Source: Carposina sasakii (Eukaryota; Arthropoda; Insecta; Lepidoptera; Carposinidae). Taken from it: a stretch of DNA of 64,000 nucleotides. This document shows, piece by piece, positions 10,667 to 20,356 of the stretch. Made by a program: the position numbers and the translations under genes. Below the pieces are notes generated by a model. The model was not told the DNA's origin. It ran no database searches and was given only the letters and a program-made list of their open reading frames with translations. Within the stretch, counting starts at the first letter, position 1. Every line of letters begins with the position of its first letter. Location of the stretch: contig CP053169.1 of the NCBI GenBank assembly GCA_014607495.2, positions 1,488,001-1,552,000 of the forward strand. The letters run 5' to 3'.

Positions 10667-11326
10667 ATGTACGGTATTGGGACAGTACACCCCGCATTAG
10701 CAAGACGCAAAGCCAGCAGAATTAGGATCGCAAATTCTGTCAAAAATAGTCCTTTCGATTATAAAATAAATTCGAGTTCGGCAGCCTTGTCGCTACTAAT
10801 AAGCCACTTGTACTCTTTTTTAATAACATCGTGTGTCGCTTTTTTAGTAGGTATCATTAAAATATTGAATGTATTTTTTCGCTCGTATTTCCGTAAATTT
10901 CTCGGTTGTAAAGATAATGATATCTCGCGGTATGTCGCGTGTAATTACGAATGTGGTTTTATATATATTTTTTTTTTGGGTTTTTATTGCTTTGTTATTG
11001 GTTATAGACACGCTTGTATGACTTTTATGATACCTGTGTACGTTATTGCTGTGGTACCCGCAATGCTTAGCCTTGGATTTTGGTTTTTAGGGTACGAAGA
11101 TTGCTTGCACTTTGTTTTAAGCGGTCTCAAATGGTCCCCAGACGTAGCGCAGCTTGAGTTACATTGGCGGTCGTATTTCTGCATTGATTGTCACACTCGC
11201 ATCTTCTCTAAGACCGTCCTTTACGACACCAGCTGTGACGTATACAAGTGTCACTGGCTGTGTAGTGTCAAGTGCCCTTCGTCCGTCTGGCTTTGTGCGC
11301 TCTGTCTCACGTTAGGAGAGGTTTAG
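10667..11326 (+). CDS. Unrecognised 219-codon open reading frame, hydrophobic
   Basis: I do not recognise this frame. It starts with ATG at 10667 and runs 219 codons, long for AT-rich DNA with no coding function. The conceptual protein has two hydrophobic stretches (about residues 42-70 and 97-145) that could be membrane segments, and a cysteine-rich C-terminal third. Two overlapping AATAAA signals lie near 11531-11540, about 210 bp downstream. Against it: the 5' side abuts two repeat C fragments, there is no homology I can name, low-complexity T-rich stretches account for much of the hydrophobicity, and no neighbouring exon is seen. It may be chance, a decayed transposon gene, or a single-exon orphan. 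Low confidence. Confidence 0.15.
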   Translation: MYGIGTVHPALARRKASRIRIANSVKNSPFDYKINSSSAALSLLISHLYSFLITSCVAFLVGIIKILNVFFRSYFRKFLGCKDNDISRYVACNYECGFIYIFFLGFYCFVIGYRHACMTFMIPVYVIAVVPAMLSLGFWFLGYEDCLHFVLSGLKWSPDVAQLELHWRSYFCIDCHTRIFSKTVLYDTSCDVYKCHWLCSVKCPSSVWLCALCLTLGEV

Positions 11327-11589
11327 ATATAAGAAAAACTATGTTAAAGCTTATTAGTAGATTTACATGATGTGAGACCCAAAACAAATGTCACCAGCCC
11401 GCAGTGCATCCTTCTAATGTTCCTGAAGAAACTCTGGCACTAACAGCTTACATACATAATATTTATTTAGAGCTCGCTGTTGACCGGGACTTCATCCGAC
11501 AACAGTGACAAAATTTCAAAAAGTTTGGTTTAATAAATAAAGCATGAAAAGGTAACAAACTTGAGATTACTGAAAAACCCTTCTCGTTG

Positions 11590-11728
11590 GATTCTAGTAA
11601 TGATATACTCTAGCATAGCGCCGACAGATGTGAAGAACGACCTTAAGTTCCTTCGACTCATACGACATGCACCGAAAGAGATGCAGCTGATAATAATATA
11701 TTCCAGTGAAGCCCCGCACAGGAAGTTC
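11590..11728 (-). repeat. Repeat C fragment, minus orientation
   Basis: Shows TTAAGTTCCTTCGACTCATACGACATGC, GAGATGCAGCTGATAATAATA and GTGAAGCCCCGCACAGG, a diverged complement of repeat C. Confidence 0.65.
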
Positions 11729-12342
11729 TTATCAGCATTGATATAATCACCTATCAAACAAACCCACGAGTATTATAAAAGCCGATATAATCAGCATATA
11801 CCCCACCCAATAAACTAAGCCGGTTGAGACAATACCCAGCAAAAACCGCGCGAATGAAGACCTCATTCTAAACAGGGGTTAATACCCCGAAGGAGGGTAA
11901 CGCAAAAATAAATTAAACAACGCCCGAATTGATCCCGTGGCATTATTGTATCTATAAACATTTCAATTGAGGTGGGACTAGCTTATCCACTGGCAAAGAT
12001 TATGGGTGAGAAGCGACGTAAAAGCTCACTTGCCTACCTAACGGCCATTATTAAAGGTTCAATAGAATTCAGTTGAAGATTTAATCTGATAAATACAAAA
12101 AATCTCACATTATCAAACAATTCTGTAAGTATCAGCTTTTTACGCCTAATGCAACTTAGTGGTGGTGGTAAAAAGGTAGCATAGTCGGATACTTAAAGGG
12201 TTACATTGTTCTTTGGTCTACTCGTAGTCCAAATACCTGCAATAACTATAAATAGTTTACCTACATGCTGAATTAAGAAAGCAAAAGAAACCTCTTGCCC
12301 ATCGACGACACAGTCTATGATGATAAAAAAACTGACGTGTCT
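11729..12342. other. Unassigned DNA
   Basis: No gene or repeat recognised. Confidence 0.4.
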
Positions 12343-12540
12343 CACAGATGCGTAAGAAGTGTTTATCTTCTCGTGACTGATCGCCCATACATGCAGATGT
12401 ATCACCTCAAACAAAATGAGTCCATCTCTTTTAATAGGTAAACAAAGTCACTTCTTAAGTGTCGCATCTGCGTAAGAAGTGTTTATCTTTGTCATACTCG
12501 TAGCTGATAGCCGATATACATGCAGATGTATCACCTCAGA
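12343..12540. repeat. Direct repeat pair, 120-bp period
   Basis: GCGTAAGAAGTGTTTATCTT occurs at about 12350 and again 120 bases later. The motif ATACATGCAGATGTATCACCTCA follows in both copies. Copies differ by small indels and substitutions. The CATGCAGATGTATCACC part can form a short hairpin. Confidence 0.75.
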
Positions 12541-12904
12541 CGAAACGGGCCCACGGCGAATGATGAAAAAGAGGGAATCATTTGTTTTATTACGTCAGAA
12601 ATAAGTCCGGAATAAGGTAAGATGTTGATTAGGTGTCGGATGGAAAATATTATTTCACGCGCTGCTGTTTGCTTATTTGGAAATTTTGGCGGGAAATGGT
12701 GATCTGGGACTTTTTGGTAGTTTCATCTCTATAGGGCAAGCACGAAGTTCTTTACGCTCCGTACGTAACGCTAAGAATTGATTGTTACATACAAGTGATA
12801 GTTACATTCGATAAAGAAAAACTTCCCTTGCGTGAAAATTTTCTAACTAACAATTTTAGACTTGCCCAAAAACGCTCCATACAAACGGTTACTCCATAAT
12901 GACA
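12541..12904. other. Unassigned DNA
   Basis: No gene or repeat recognised. Confidence 0.4.
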
Positions 12905-12990
12905 AATTAAATAAATTCATTAGTACAGGCCCGTGACTCGGATCGAACTTATGCCCACCGCCCCTGCTTGGAAGGTGCAAGTCGTTATTC
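12905..12990 (-). mobile_element. tRNA-headed SINE K fragment
   Basis: Contains AATAAATTCATTAGTACAGGCCCGTGACTCGGATCGAACTT-like sequence, matching the complement of the tRNA-related head of the SINE at 38983-39220. On the minus strand the AGTTCGATCCGAGTC region is a degenerate Pol III B box. Confidence 0.6.
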
Positions 12991-13479
12991 AAGAAAGTAT
13001 AATACGCTGAAAACGGCATGTATTATTGCGACTTATGTCAGAAAGTAAAAAAAAAAGCGGGTGGGGCTTGTCGGGGCACACGGCCGTTGGTTTTAATACA
13101 TTTATCCCAGTTTATTTATTAATTCCGTGTACACAGCGGTATGCGAAGCCCAGGTTGTTGTATAGACGGCCTTCCTTGATTATCGATTTCGCAGTAGTTC
13201 GGGTTGTTCAAACAAACAAACAAACAAACCTCTTTATAGTATTAGTATAGATATAAATAGTCCAAATTACACTTATTTTTGAAACGGTTCAAATAAACTT
13301 GACAAACACACGAAAGAATACGATGCTGGTTACACTTAGAAACAACAGCGCCGGTTTCGGTATAATCCCTCCCCCGCCGCCCCGTAAAGAACTCAATATG
13401 GAGCTATATAAGTGAAATATTTAACACGCTCATCAGTTTTTTAATTATTTCAATGCCTTATGTCAGAAAGTAAAAAAAA
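12991..13479. repeat. Segment carrying a 28-bp direct repeat 425 bp apart
   Basis: The 28-base string beginning CTTATGTCAGAAAGT, followed by ten A and GCG, occurs identically at 13032 and 13457. The tail GTAAAAAAAAAAGCG also occurs at about 17930. Sequence between the copies shows no genes. The pair could flank an insertion or mark duplicate 3' ends of one retroposon family, since the second copy directly abuts the RTE fragment. Confidence 0.5.
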
Positions 13480-13800
13480 AAGCGTTGGCGGCACCTCCGC
13501 CGCCCATCGGTTCTACGACAGATGTGACCAGCCCACTGATGTGACATTTCGAGATCACGTCTGTTACTTTGGTCTTCTAATCTTGCTTCGGACTTTGTCT
13601 ATTAGCGAGATCCTGAGCATTGACCTTTCCATAGCTCTCTGAGTGACATGCAATCGGTGGGCAAGCCCCATCGTCAGGTTCCACGTCTCGGCTCCGTAAG
13701 TCATGACTGGTAAGACGCACTGGAACGCTTAGTCTTGAGGCATTGCGGATAGCAATACTGTGATTGCGACAAGGATGACTCAAAGATATCACGCAACATT
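13480..13800 (-). pseudogene. RTE-clade LINE ORF2 C-terminal fragment, frameshifted
   Basis: Read on the minus strand, this encodes the part of RTE-type reverse transcriptase proteins just after the polymerase domain. One frame gives CVLPVMTYGAETW, MGLAHRLHVTQRAMERSMLR and DKVRSKIRR. After a frame change it gives HQWAGHICRRTDGRRR. These match known RTE landmarks (VLPxLTYGAETW; QRAMERxML; WAGHIARRTDGRW). Stops and frame changes show it is dead. The long open frame at 13577-13804 on the same strand is an out-of-frame shadow. Only the region after the YADD box is present, so it is 5'-truncated. Confidence 0.8.
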
Positions 13801-14164
13801 CCAAAGTTAGAATAATAAACCTCCACTATTCAAGCAATGCCGACGTTAGATACTTAGGTGACTGCTCTAAAACTTAGGTACTGGCTAACCTAAAATTACG
13901 ATTACTCTATAGGCATATATCTATTGAATTACGGAGGTTGTATCAGCTCTAAAACCCCCTAGCCGGTTTTTCGCAGCGTATTATCAATTATTAAGCATCA
14001 GCGTGGATATCGCACCCCGGGACCCTCGCCCCGCGCTGTAGGTTAAGGGAACGCACGGGTACTTTGTTAGCCGGTAGGTTTTAGTCCTAACGAGTAAACC
14101 TAGATTTAAATTAAGAACATATTCCGACTTCTTAATTGTTTTGCCTGTAACCTGCTGATTAACT
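13801..14164. other. Unassigned DNA
   Basis: No gene or repeat recognised. Confidence 0.4.
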
Positions 14165-14271
14165 GTATTCCTTTACTAGAATATATCAGCTGCATCTCCT
14201 TCCGAGCATGTCGTAAGAGTCGACTAAGAAACTTGGGTATTCTTTCAGACGATAAGCTGTAACTGTCGTCG
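14165..14271 (+). repeat. Repeat C copy, left member of a tandem pair
   Basis: Begins AACTGTATTCCTTTACTAGAA, then CAGCTGCATCTCCTTCCGAGC and GTCGTAAGAGTCGAC, ending at ACGATAAGCTGTAACTGTCG. A second C copy with the same AACTGTATTCC start lies at 14566, separated only by an inserted SINE-A. Confidence 0.75.
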
Positions 14272-14282
14272 TAACTGTATTC

Positions 14283-14564
14283 ATACATACATACGTATAA
14301 TCACGCCTTTATCCATTACGGGGTAGGCAGAGCACCAAGGGCCAATAGAACCACATGGTGCCATTTCTGACCAATTTTGAGGGTAATAGTTGAAATGTAC
14401 AAGTTCGGTTAGTAGTGACAGGTGGTCAGCTCATCGCCTACAAAACACCAAGATCCTCTTGTCCCTCTACTGACTTGTACAGTGTGCCCGGGAAGAGAAG
14501 CAGCTGTAGTATTATACGTTTTTTTTTTCACTCCCAGAGCAGCATAGAAGAACCCAGAGCAGCA
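14283..14564 (-). mobile_element. SINE-A copy 1, with 11-bp target-site duplication
   Basis: Flanked by TAACTGTATTC at 14272-14282 and 14565-14575. Its minus-strand sense runs from a 5' end CTATGCTGCTCTGGGAGTG through CTACAGCTGCTTCTCTTCCC, GGTCAGAAATGGCACCATG and CTCTGCCTACCCCGTAATGG to a 3' tail rich in TATG. The defined 5' end, simple-repeat tail and target duplication indicate a complete short retroposon. No tRNA, 5S or 7SL head is visible. The 5' end is doubled (CAGAGCAGCATA twice). Confidence 0.8.
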
Positions 14565-14745
14565 TAACTGTATTCCTTCACTAGAATATAGCAGTTACGT
14601 CTCCTGCCATGCATATCGTAAGAGTCGACTAAGGAACTTGGGTATTCTCTAAGACGATAAGCTAGCTTGTTTAACATCTGTCCTCGCTATGCTGAACGTG
14701 ACCATGGATCATGGATCTTCATGATCCTGCAGTTATGGCCAATCC
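14565..14745 (+). repeat. Repeat C copy, right member of a tandem pair
   Basis: Continues AACTGTATTCCTTCACTAG, CATATCGTAAGAGTCGACTAAGG, CTCTAAGACGATAAGCTAGC, CGCTATGCTGAACGTGACC and GATCCTGCAGTTATGGCC. Confidence 0.75.
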
Positions 14746-15551
14746 AAAGTTATGTATGATTGTTTTAACATAATCAGAAGGAGATGTCATGGTTTCTTAG
14801 CACTAAAGCAATCTACGAATTTTAAGGCATTCTATTATGCCTGAATGCAGCAAATCTGTAAAACTAATTTTATGTTAATGAGTAGATAGCACATTCGCCC
14901 ATTGTTACGAGTAGAAAAAATTGAGCCAGTTGCATTTCTTTTAAAGTCTCCTGACTGTTTAAAATCCTTAAACTCTAACAAAAAGTATTGGCTGTTGCAG
15001 TAGGGGTTTTTGATATTTTTAATTATGGTTTTTGTGTCTCAAAACTTGGTATACAGGGTCTTTTTAACTATTTTCATTGAATTTAGCCATACCATCAGTT
15101 ACGCCTTGTATATTCCAACAAAACCCATTGCTATCTACGAGGTTGTAAAAGGGGAATCCCCTTAACACTTCCTCGGATTACTGCGCGCGGGCAGGAGCGA
15201 ACGCGCTTCGGTTTTGTGCAGGTTATTAGCGGGATTTGCATGTTTTTGATTTATAGCCACCCCCACACCCCCGCGCCCCTTACGCCCCCGATATGGCGAT
15301 ATTGTCTTGAGACCCCGTAATGTATGCAAGATCCTTGCGAAAATGAATTTGGTATTTTATGGTCGGGCGGTTTTGGATTGGTTGGTACTGGGCGGATGTA
15401 GTTGTTGGTGTTTTTTTGAAACTAGAATTTTCAAGCACCTAAGTACTTTGTTTTCTCTTGTATCGAAGTGTTTGAACATACAGATCTAAAGATAGTAAGT
15501 AATCCAAAAGGATTTACTATGCTATAGCCAATTCACAATACTAGAAATGGA
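14746..15551. other. Unassigned DNA
   Basis: No gene or repeat recognised; GC content rises near 15180-15290 with C-rich runs. Confidence 0.4.
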
Positions 15552-15764
15552 GATCACACTAGTGGTAGCTAATATAACGTATAGCTTTTAAAAATAACAT
15601 GCTATTTGTCCGTAGCGCAATAACCAATTATTTAATTGACTCGTTCCAAGCTAAACGCTATAACGATATGCGCGCTTCACGTGTCGCGTACGCATGACTC
15701 ATCGCGCCTTCGACACGCACATGCATAGCGTGTGACGGCCGGCGCCGGACTACCAACAGCCATC

Positions 15765-16193
15765 TAGTGTTGAGTAGGACATACAAGAGGCACTTCATTT
15801 GTCCCGGACATGACGTCAAAATGTAAGAGTGCCTCGAAATTTTAAATTGTACTACTTCAATTTTCTTGTCGCGGTCGAGCTTGAACGGTCGAGCGAGGCA
15901 GGCAGACAAACGACAAGCACGTCACGTGATCACGTCACGGTCGTCGCGTCTGACATTTTGAGCGAGAGAGAAATATATTGTCTTCCATGCGAGGCGAGGC
16001 GCCATGACAAAAGCACGTCGCGTCTGACATTTGAGGCGTCAGGAGGCGCGCATAGTTCGTACTATAATAACTTCAAATGGTTCAGTCAGTAGGTACGCCT
16101 CGCCTCATTTGAAGTGGGACATTGTACTGGCTCAGGACAAAAAAGAGGCTACTCTTACAAACTCTTTTTCAAGTCGTGTCCTACTCAACACTA
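15765..16193. mobile_element. Middle hAT-type MITE, 429 bp, nested in the outer element
   Basis: Starts TAGTGTTGAGTAGGAC and ends with the exact complement GTCCTACTCAACACTA. The target duplication is CAGCCATC (15757-15764) versus CAGCCATA on the right once the inner element is removed, 7 of 8 matching. The centre contains GTCGCGTCTGACATTT repeats and CpG-rich sequence. It has no transposase. Confidence 0.88.
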
Positions 16194-16200
16194 CAGCCAT

Positions 16201-16703
16201 CAGTGTTGGCAACCTAGAATGATGCGCTGATCGTACCAGGGGCGTAAAATTATCGTACTCTGACGAAAAATTATCGTATACTTTTGAATGACATAAAAAA
16301 AAACGTTAATTATTAATAAAATAGATATTATTACGAACTTATATTGCGCTCAGCCGCTCGTCATGTCCTTTTTAGAATTTTATGATTACATGGGTACATT
16401 GCGTAGAAAATGGCGCAAAAATTGTGTGTTTCAAAAGTTTTACAAAAATAAAATGGCTCCAAAGTTGATCAGTCGATTATAAAATTTATTAATGAACACA
16501 TAAATTGACAAAATATGTAATATTCAACGAGATATATATTTATATATTTCTTATCTATATATGAGTGAACGAAACTATCGAAATCCATTACAATTCGAAA
16601 ATTATCGTACATTTGTGTACGATAATGAATCGCAATCGTATATCGTACGCTGGTATCAAATTATCGTGCATGTACGATAATTATCGTACGGTTGCCAACA
16701 CTT
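16201..16703. mobile_element. Inner hAT-type MITE, 503 bp, inserted at the edge of the middle element
   Basis: Starts CAGTGTTGGCAACC and ends GGTTGCCAACACTT. It is bracketed by a perfect 8-bp duplication ACAGCCAT (16193-16200 and 16704-16711). That target overlaps the last base of the middle element and its target duplication, so this insertion came later. The body has many copies of AATTATCGTA/TACGATAATT, especially near both ends (subterminal repeats), as is usual for hAT elements. Confidence 0.9.
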
Positions 16704-17129
16704 ACAGCCATATGAAATCGCGTCAAATACAAAATAGCGTATTCGTGACTTGTCATTGGTTACCAACAGCTATATGAAATCGCGTCAACTAGAATATAGC
16801 GTTTTCACGACTTGTCATTTGCGGTATAAGAATATAGCGTATTCGTTAAGTCATTCTTTCGTGACTTGTGATTTGCGCGCAACTCGTAACGTTAAAAAAT
16901 AGCGCGCTATTTGCATGTAGCATATCACTTTCACGCGTTCCAAGAATATAGCTTTTTTGAACACCACTAGATCACACTAGCAGACTTTTAGGCTTCGCAA
17001 AGCAGCGATGTGGTTTTTTTTTTAACTTTTAAATTCCAAACTTTAAGATTGCTGTTACATTGCTAGTTATCTAATACGGCTTCAATTGTTTTTGGACAAA
17101 AATAAATTAAAATACTAAATTTTTATCTA

Positions 17130-17399
17130 CATACATACATATATAATCACGCCTTTATCCCTTACGGGGTAGGCAGAGCACCAAGGGCCGATAGAACCAC
17201 ACGGTACCACTTCTGACCAATTTTGAGGGTATAGTTGAGATGTACAAGTTCGCTTAGTAGTGACAGGTGGTCAGCCCATTGCCTAGAAAACACCAAGACC
17301 CTCTTGTCCCTCTACTAACTTGTACAATATGCCCGGGAAGAGAAGCAGCTGTAGTATTATAGGTTTTTTTTTTGCTCCCAGAGCAGCATAGAAGAAGAA
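17130..17399 (-). mobile_element. SINE-A copy 2, with 9-bp target-site duplication
   Basis: Bracketed by TTTTATCTA at 17121-17129 and 17400-17408. Full length, with a CATACATACAT tract at the plus-strand left end and CAGAGCAGCATAGAAGAAG at the right. It is close to copy 1 in sequence apart from scattered substitutions. Confidence 0.85.
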
Positions 17400-17639
17400 T
17401 TTTATCTATGTTTCAATTAATATGAAATACATTATCCTCCCATACCATATTAGCGCGGTTTATTAAGCATAACCTTAGAATCCCTTACGGCTGCTTACCT
17501 ATGATATTTGCTAGTTAAATTATGTCCCTTTTAACTACGAGTTAGTTTAGGGCCGGTCGAGTGGAAACATCTGTTTAATCACTGGTTAAGGGCGATGGAC
17601 CTACTGCCTTCTTGGTATCGTGGGGTCGTAACTCATGGG

Positions 17640-17760
17640 GTGATTTATTCTTATTCTTTATTGTACACAAATAAAAAACGTATTACAAGTAGTCGCAATA
17701 CACAGGAGAAATGTACAATAGCGTGCTTATCTCTTCAAGAGATTTGCTTCCAGAAAACCG
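17640..17760 (-). repeat. LINE 3'-end fragment
   Basis: Plus strand reads TTATTCTTTATTGTACACAA, then GTAGTCGCAATACACAGGAG, AAATGTACAATAGCGTGC. The complement ends in an AATAAAGAATAA tail. The plus-oriented segment at 29230-29317 shares CATTTCTCCTGTATAC and AATAAAGAATAAGAA. Confidence 0.55.
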
Positions 17761-17829
17761 AGCAAGAGTGAGGAAAACACAAGCAAAGAAAGAGAGCGTA
17801 ACAAATTGAACTATCGGTAAATGCATAAT

Positions 17830-17960
17830 TTATTAGCGCGACTTCGTCCGCGTAATGTAATAAAGCCTATGTCCTTCTCGCTACTTCCTTCCATCTATAT
17901 GTATCCAAAATTTCAAGAAAGGTTGGTTAAGTAAAAAAAAAAGCGAGAAGAGGGAACGAG
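17830..17960 (-). repeat. Repeat G fragment
   Basis: Carries GCGCGACTTCGTCCGCGTAA, TAATAAAGCCTATGTCC and a GGTTGGTTAAGT segment, the complement of the G right end. Confidence 0.55.
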
Positions 17961-17982
17961 CAAACAAACAAACTTTCTAATA

Positions 17983-18297
17983 TACAGGATGATTTTTGGT
18001 CGTCAACGATCCCGAAAACTACAGAATCATCAACGATCATTTTTTCATGGAAGAACCTGGGAAGTGTCTGGTTTCCAAAATATTAGGGTCCAAAGTTGAG
18101 TAAAAGACTGCGTTTTTCGCATAAAGCACATAGACGCGCGAGCAGGATTTTTTCACGAAAAATAATTAATATCGTCTATAAAAAAACATATACACTAGAC
18201 ACTATAAAAACAAGCATTTTTTTTGGCATTAACTTACTTTATTTCATGTATAGAATACGTACCCTTCGTTAAAGGTGGCCACAAAAAAACACCCTGT
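17983..18297 (+). mobile_element. Repeat F MITE copy 2
   Basis: From TACAGGATGATTTTTGGTCG to GGCCACAAAAAAACACCCTGTA. Contains CCTGGGAAGTGTCTGGTTTCC and TATTAGGGTCCAAAGTTGAG. The central segment around the GATCAAGTAATG part is deleted relative to the copy at 3445. Confidence 0.82.
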
Positions 18298-18529
18298 ATT
18301 GGTTGGGATTTAAACTTTAACTTTTTCCTAACGACTGCCTCAGGCCGTGTCACACATGCTGTTCCCCGAAGATGACTGTACGTACAGTGATCTGAATGAT
18401 TCCGACCGTCGTCATTCTTAAACGTAAACACGTAAACTTAAGATAAGTCAGGTCTGTCCCTATCCCATCATTAATATAAATGGATGAGATAGAAAGGGGC
18501 ATGTAGGCCTAATTGTTAGCTTAGATTTA

Positions 18530-18650
18530 AGTGTGACGGTCGACGGTCGGGCGTCGGTTGGATGCAGGCTGCTTCCGACCGGTCGGAGTGGAGGTTGTTG
18601 GGGGAGGCCTATGTCCATCAGTAGACTTCTCAGGGCTGTAAATGATGAAG
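18530..18650 (+). repeat. RTE-type LINE 3'-end fragment
   Basis: Contains GATGCAGGCTGCTTCCGACCG, GGAGGTTGTTGGGGGAGGCC, TATGTCCATCAGTAGACTTC and a degraded GATGAAG tail. The order matches the 3' end common to lepidopteran RTE elements (tggaggtcgttgggggaggcctatgtccagcagtgg type). It is decayed. Confidence 0.6.
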
Positions 18651-19267
18651 TGTGCCGGTCAGAATGGACTATTGTGTGTATTTAAGGCTTAACCGGTTAG
18701 TTGGGCCCGATAGCTGGCTTTGCTTGCTAAGGAGCCACTAATTACTTAAACTCACCTAATGTGGTCCGTGGCCGTATCCGGATCTATCCGGCTGGAGCCG
18801 GTCACTTGCAGCCGTTCACTGATCCGTGTGAACAGACTTTAAAACTAGTCAGAGGCACGATTTCCAATTACGCTAACTATAGCGTAAGGATACTACTCCT
18901 TACTAATATTATAAACGTGTAACGACGAGTAAATAAAAGGTCCACAGCAGGCTTGACTTGTTACAATTTTCCAATAGGAATCAGACAGTGATTACAAGAC
19001 TAGTTGTCGCTGGCGGAATTGTGTCACGAATGCGGCGTGCACTCGCTTGTAAAGGCATGGCATGGCTAGGCCCTACGCCCACCCCGTCAAGGCTTACTCC
19101 TACAGGCCAATAGGAGGTCTAAGCTTATGGCATGGCAGTGGCTGAATGTCTTGGGGTGTAGAACGTAGAGGCACGGCAAATGGCTAGGTAATGACAAATG
19201 ACTCGCTGCTATAGGCTGACTGCAACGTTCCGTAACAAACGCGAAAGCAAGTTTTTTTTTTTTTTTA
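18651..19267. other. Unassigned DNA
   Basis: No gene or repeat recognised; moderately GC-rich at 18720-18830 with repeated CCGGAT/CCGGCT motifs. Confidence 0.4.
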
Positions 19268-19488
19268 CACATTAACCTAGTCCCACATTAAGATCCCTAA
19301 GGTCTTGTGTAGTGGGTACTAAGCAACGGTAAATAAATACATAGATAAGTATAGAAACATCCATGACTCGGAAACAAACATCGATATTCATCATATCAAT
19401 GTTTGCACCTACCGGGATTTGAACCCAGGACCTATGGCGTTGCAGGCAGGGTCACTACCTACTAGACCAATCGGCCGTCAAAGTTAGT
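19268..19488 (-). mobile_element. tRNA-headed SINE S1, full copy
   Basis: On the minus strand it starts near GACGGCCGATTGGTCTAGTAG (Pol III A-box region), then GGTCCTGGGTTCAAATCCCGG (B box, one base from consensus). It continues through ATTGATATGATGAATATCG, CCGAGTCATGGATGTTTC and ACCGTTGCTTAGTACCCAC to a tail TTAATGTGGGACTAGG. The tRNA-like head plus unrelated body defines a tRNA-derived SINE. Confidence 0.85.
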
Positions 19489-20055
19489 TCGTCTGTTATC
19501 TCTTTACGCTTTATTTACGCAGCTAATCTCCTTTTTTTGCATAACACTGTCAAGTAAAGGTTGAGCCTACCGCCGATATCGCCGAAAATAATTATGTTTT
19601 TAACTTTTTATACATTTTATTAATAGGTAAAGACTTATCTAGTACCGAGTCTACGTCTGTTGGCTTTGTTGCTTTGTTAACTGAAAGAAATCTATGTTAA
19701 ATATAAGCTGCTCGATTTGTTCTTAAGTAGATATCTTTTAGTGCCCAATAAAGAAGTAGATAATCCAAAAACCCTAATTTGACGCAATCAGTCATCGAAC
19801 CCGCTACTTCTTCTAATTCAGTAGCGATAACATAATTATCCCAAACCGAGCGGCACGAAGCATAATCAAGTTAGTTATGCAAAATGCTGCGCTGAAATCG
19901 ATAAAACGCGTCATTGGGTAGACTCGATCGGGGATCTTGAACGTTAGGCCTGAGGCAGTATAATAATTGACGATGAAATCGACGGTAATTGCATACTAAT
20001 TAAGTAATATTTAAAACCGAAGAATGGAACTCGTATTTCCAAGGATTTTATGTTT
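19489..20055. other. Unassigned DNA
   Basis: No gene or repeat recognised. Confidence 0.4.
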
Positions 20056-20145
20056 ATTTTACGACCGGTTGCCTGCCTGACGCCAACGCTCCTCGGGGCT
20101 AAGTGATAATTTTAGATTTAAATCTGTATCCGTACATAAAATAAA
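20056..20145 (-). mobile_element. SINE K body fragment
   Basis: Contains GGTTGCCTGCCTGACGCCAACG, CTCGGGGCTAAGTGATAATTTT and TCCGTACATAAAATAAATTC, matching the middle of the SINE at 38983-39220. The tRNA head is not present beyond this point. Confidence 0.6.
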
Positions 20146-20297
20146 TTCTTCTATCTTCACATCTGGCGTAGAACCTAAGCGCGATGGAGTACCTAAGCGG
20201 GTTCTCGAATAGAGACCGCGCATCGGCAGGCGTAGCGTTGGTTGCCCTCCGGCCAGATGGACCGATGACTTGAAGAGGGTGGCTGGTAGCATACTCG

Positions 20298-20356
20298 TAG
20301 AGGAATAGAATGTAGACATAGAGTGCTAATGTCATACTAACAGTTTCGATGCTGGT
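20298..20356 (+). repeat. Arm fragment of the fold-back repeat H
   Basis: Matches the left outer arm of the element at 38533-38817: AGAGGAATAGAATGTAGACA, TAGAGTGCTAATGTCATACT, AACAGTTTCGATGC. Only one arm is present here. Confidence 0.65.

Larger units (their letters stand above)
15560..16969. mobile_element. Outer hAT-type non-autonomous element carrying two nested elements
   Basis: The 8-bp duplication GATCACAC at 15552-15559 and 16970-16977 brackets an element starting TAGTGGT and ending ACCACTA. An 8-bp duplication with YARNG-type short inverted ends is diagnostic of the hAT superfamily. With its two nested insertions removed the element is about 460 bp and has no open frame. It contains an internal direct repeat: TACCAACAGCYATATGAAATCG then CTATTT/ATATAGCG-like sequence appears as a reconstructed copy split by the insertions and as an intact copy at 16761. 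That intact copy shows what the empty site looked like. Confidence 0.9.
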
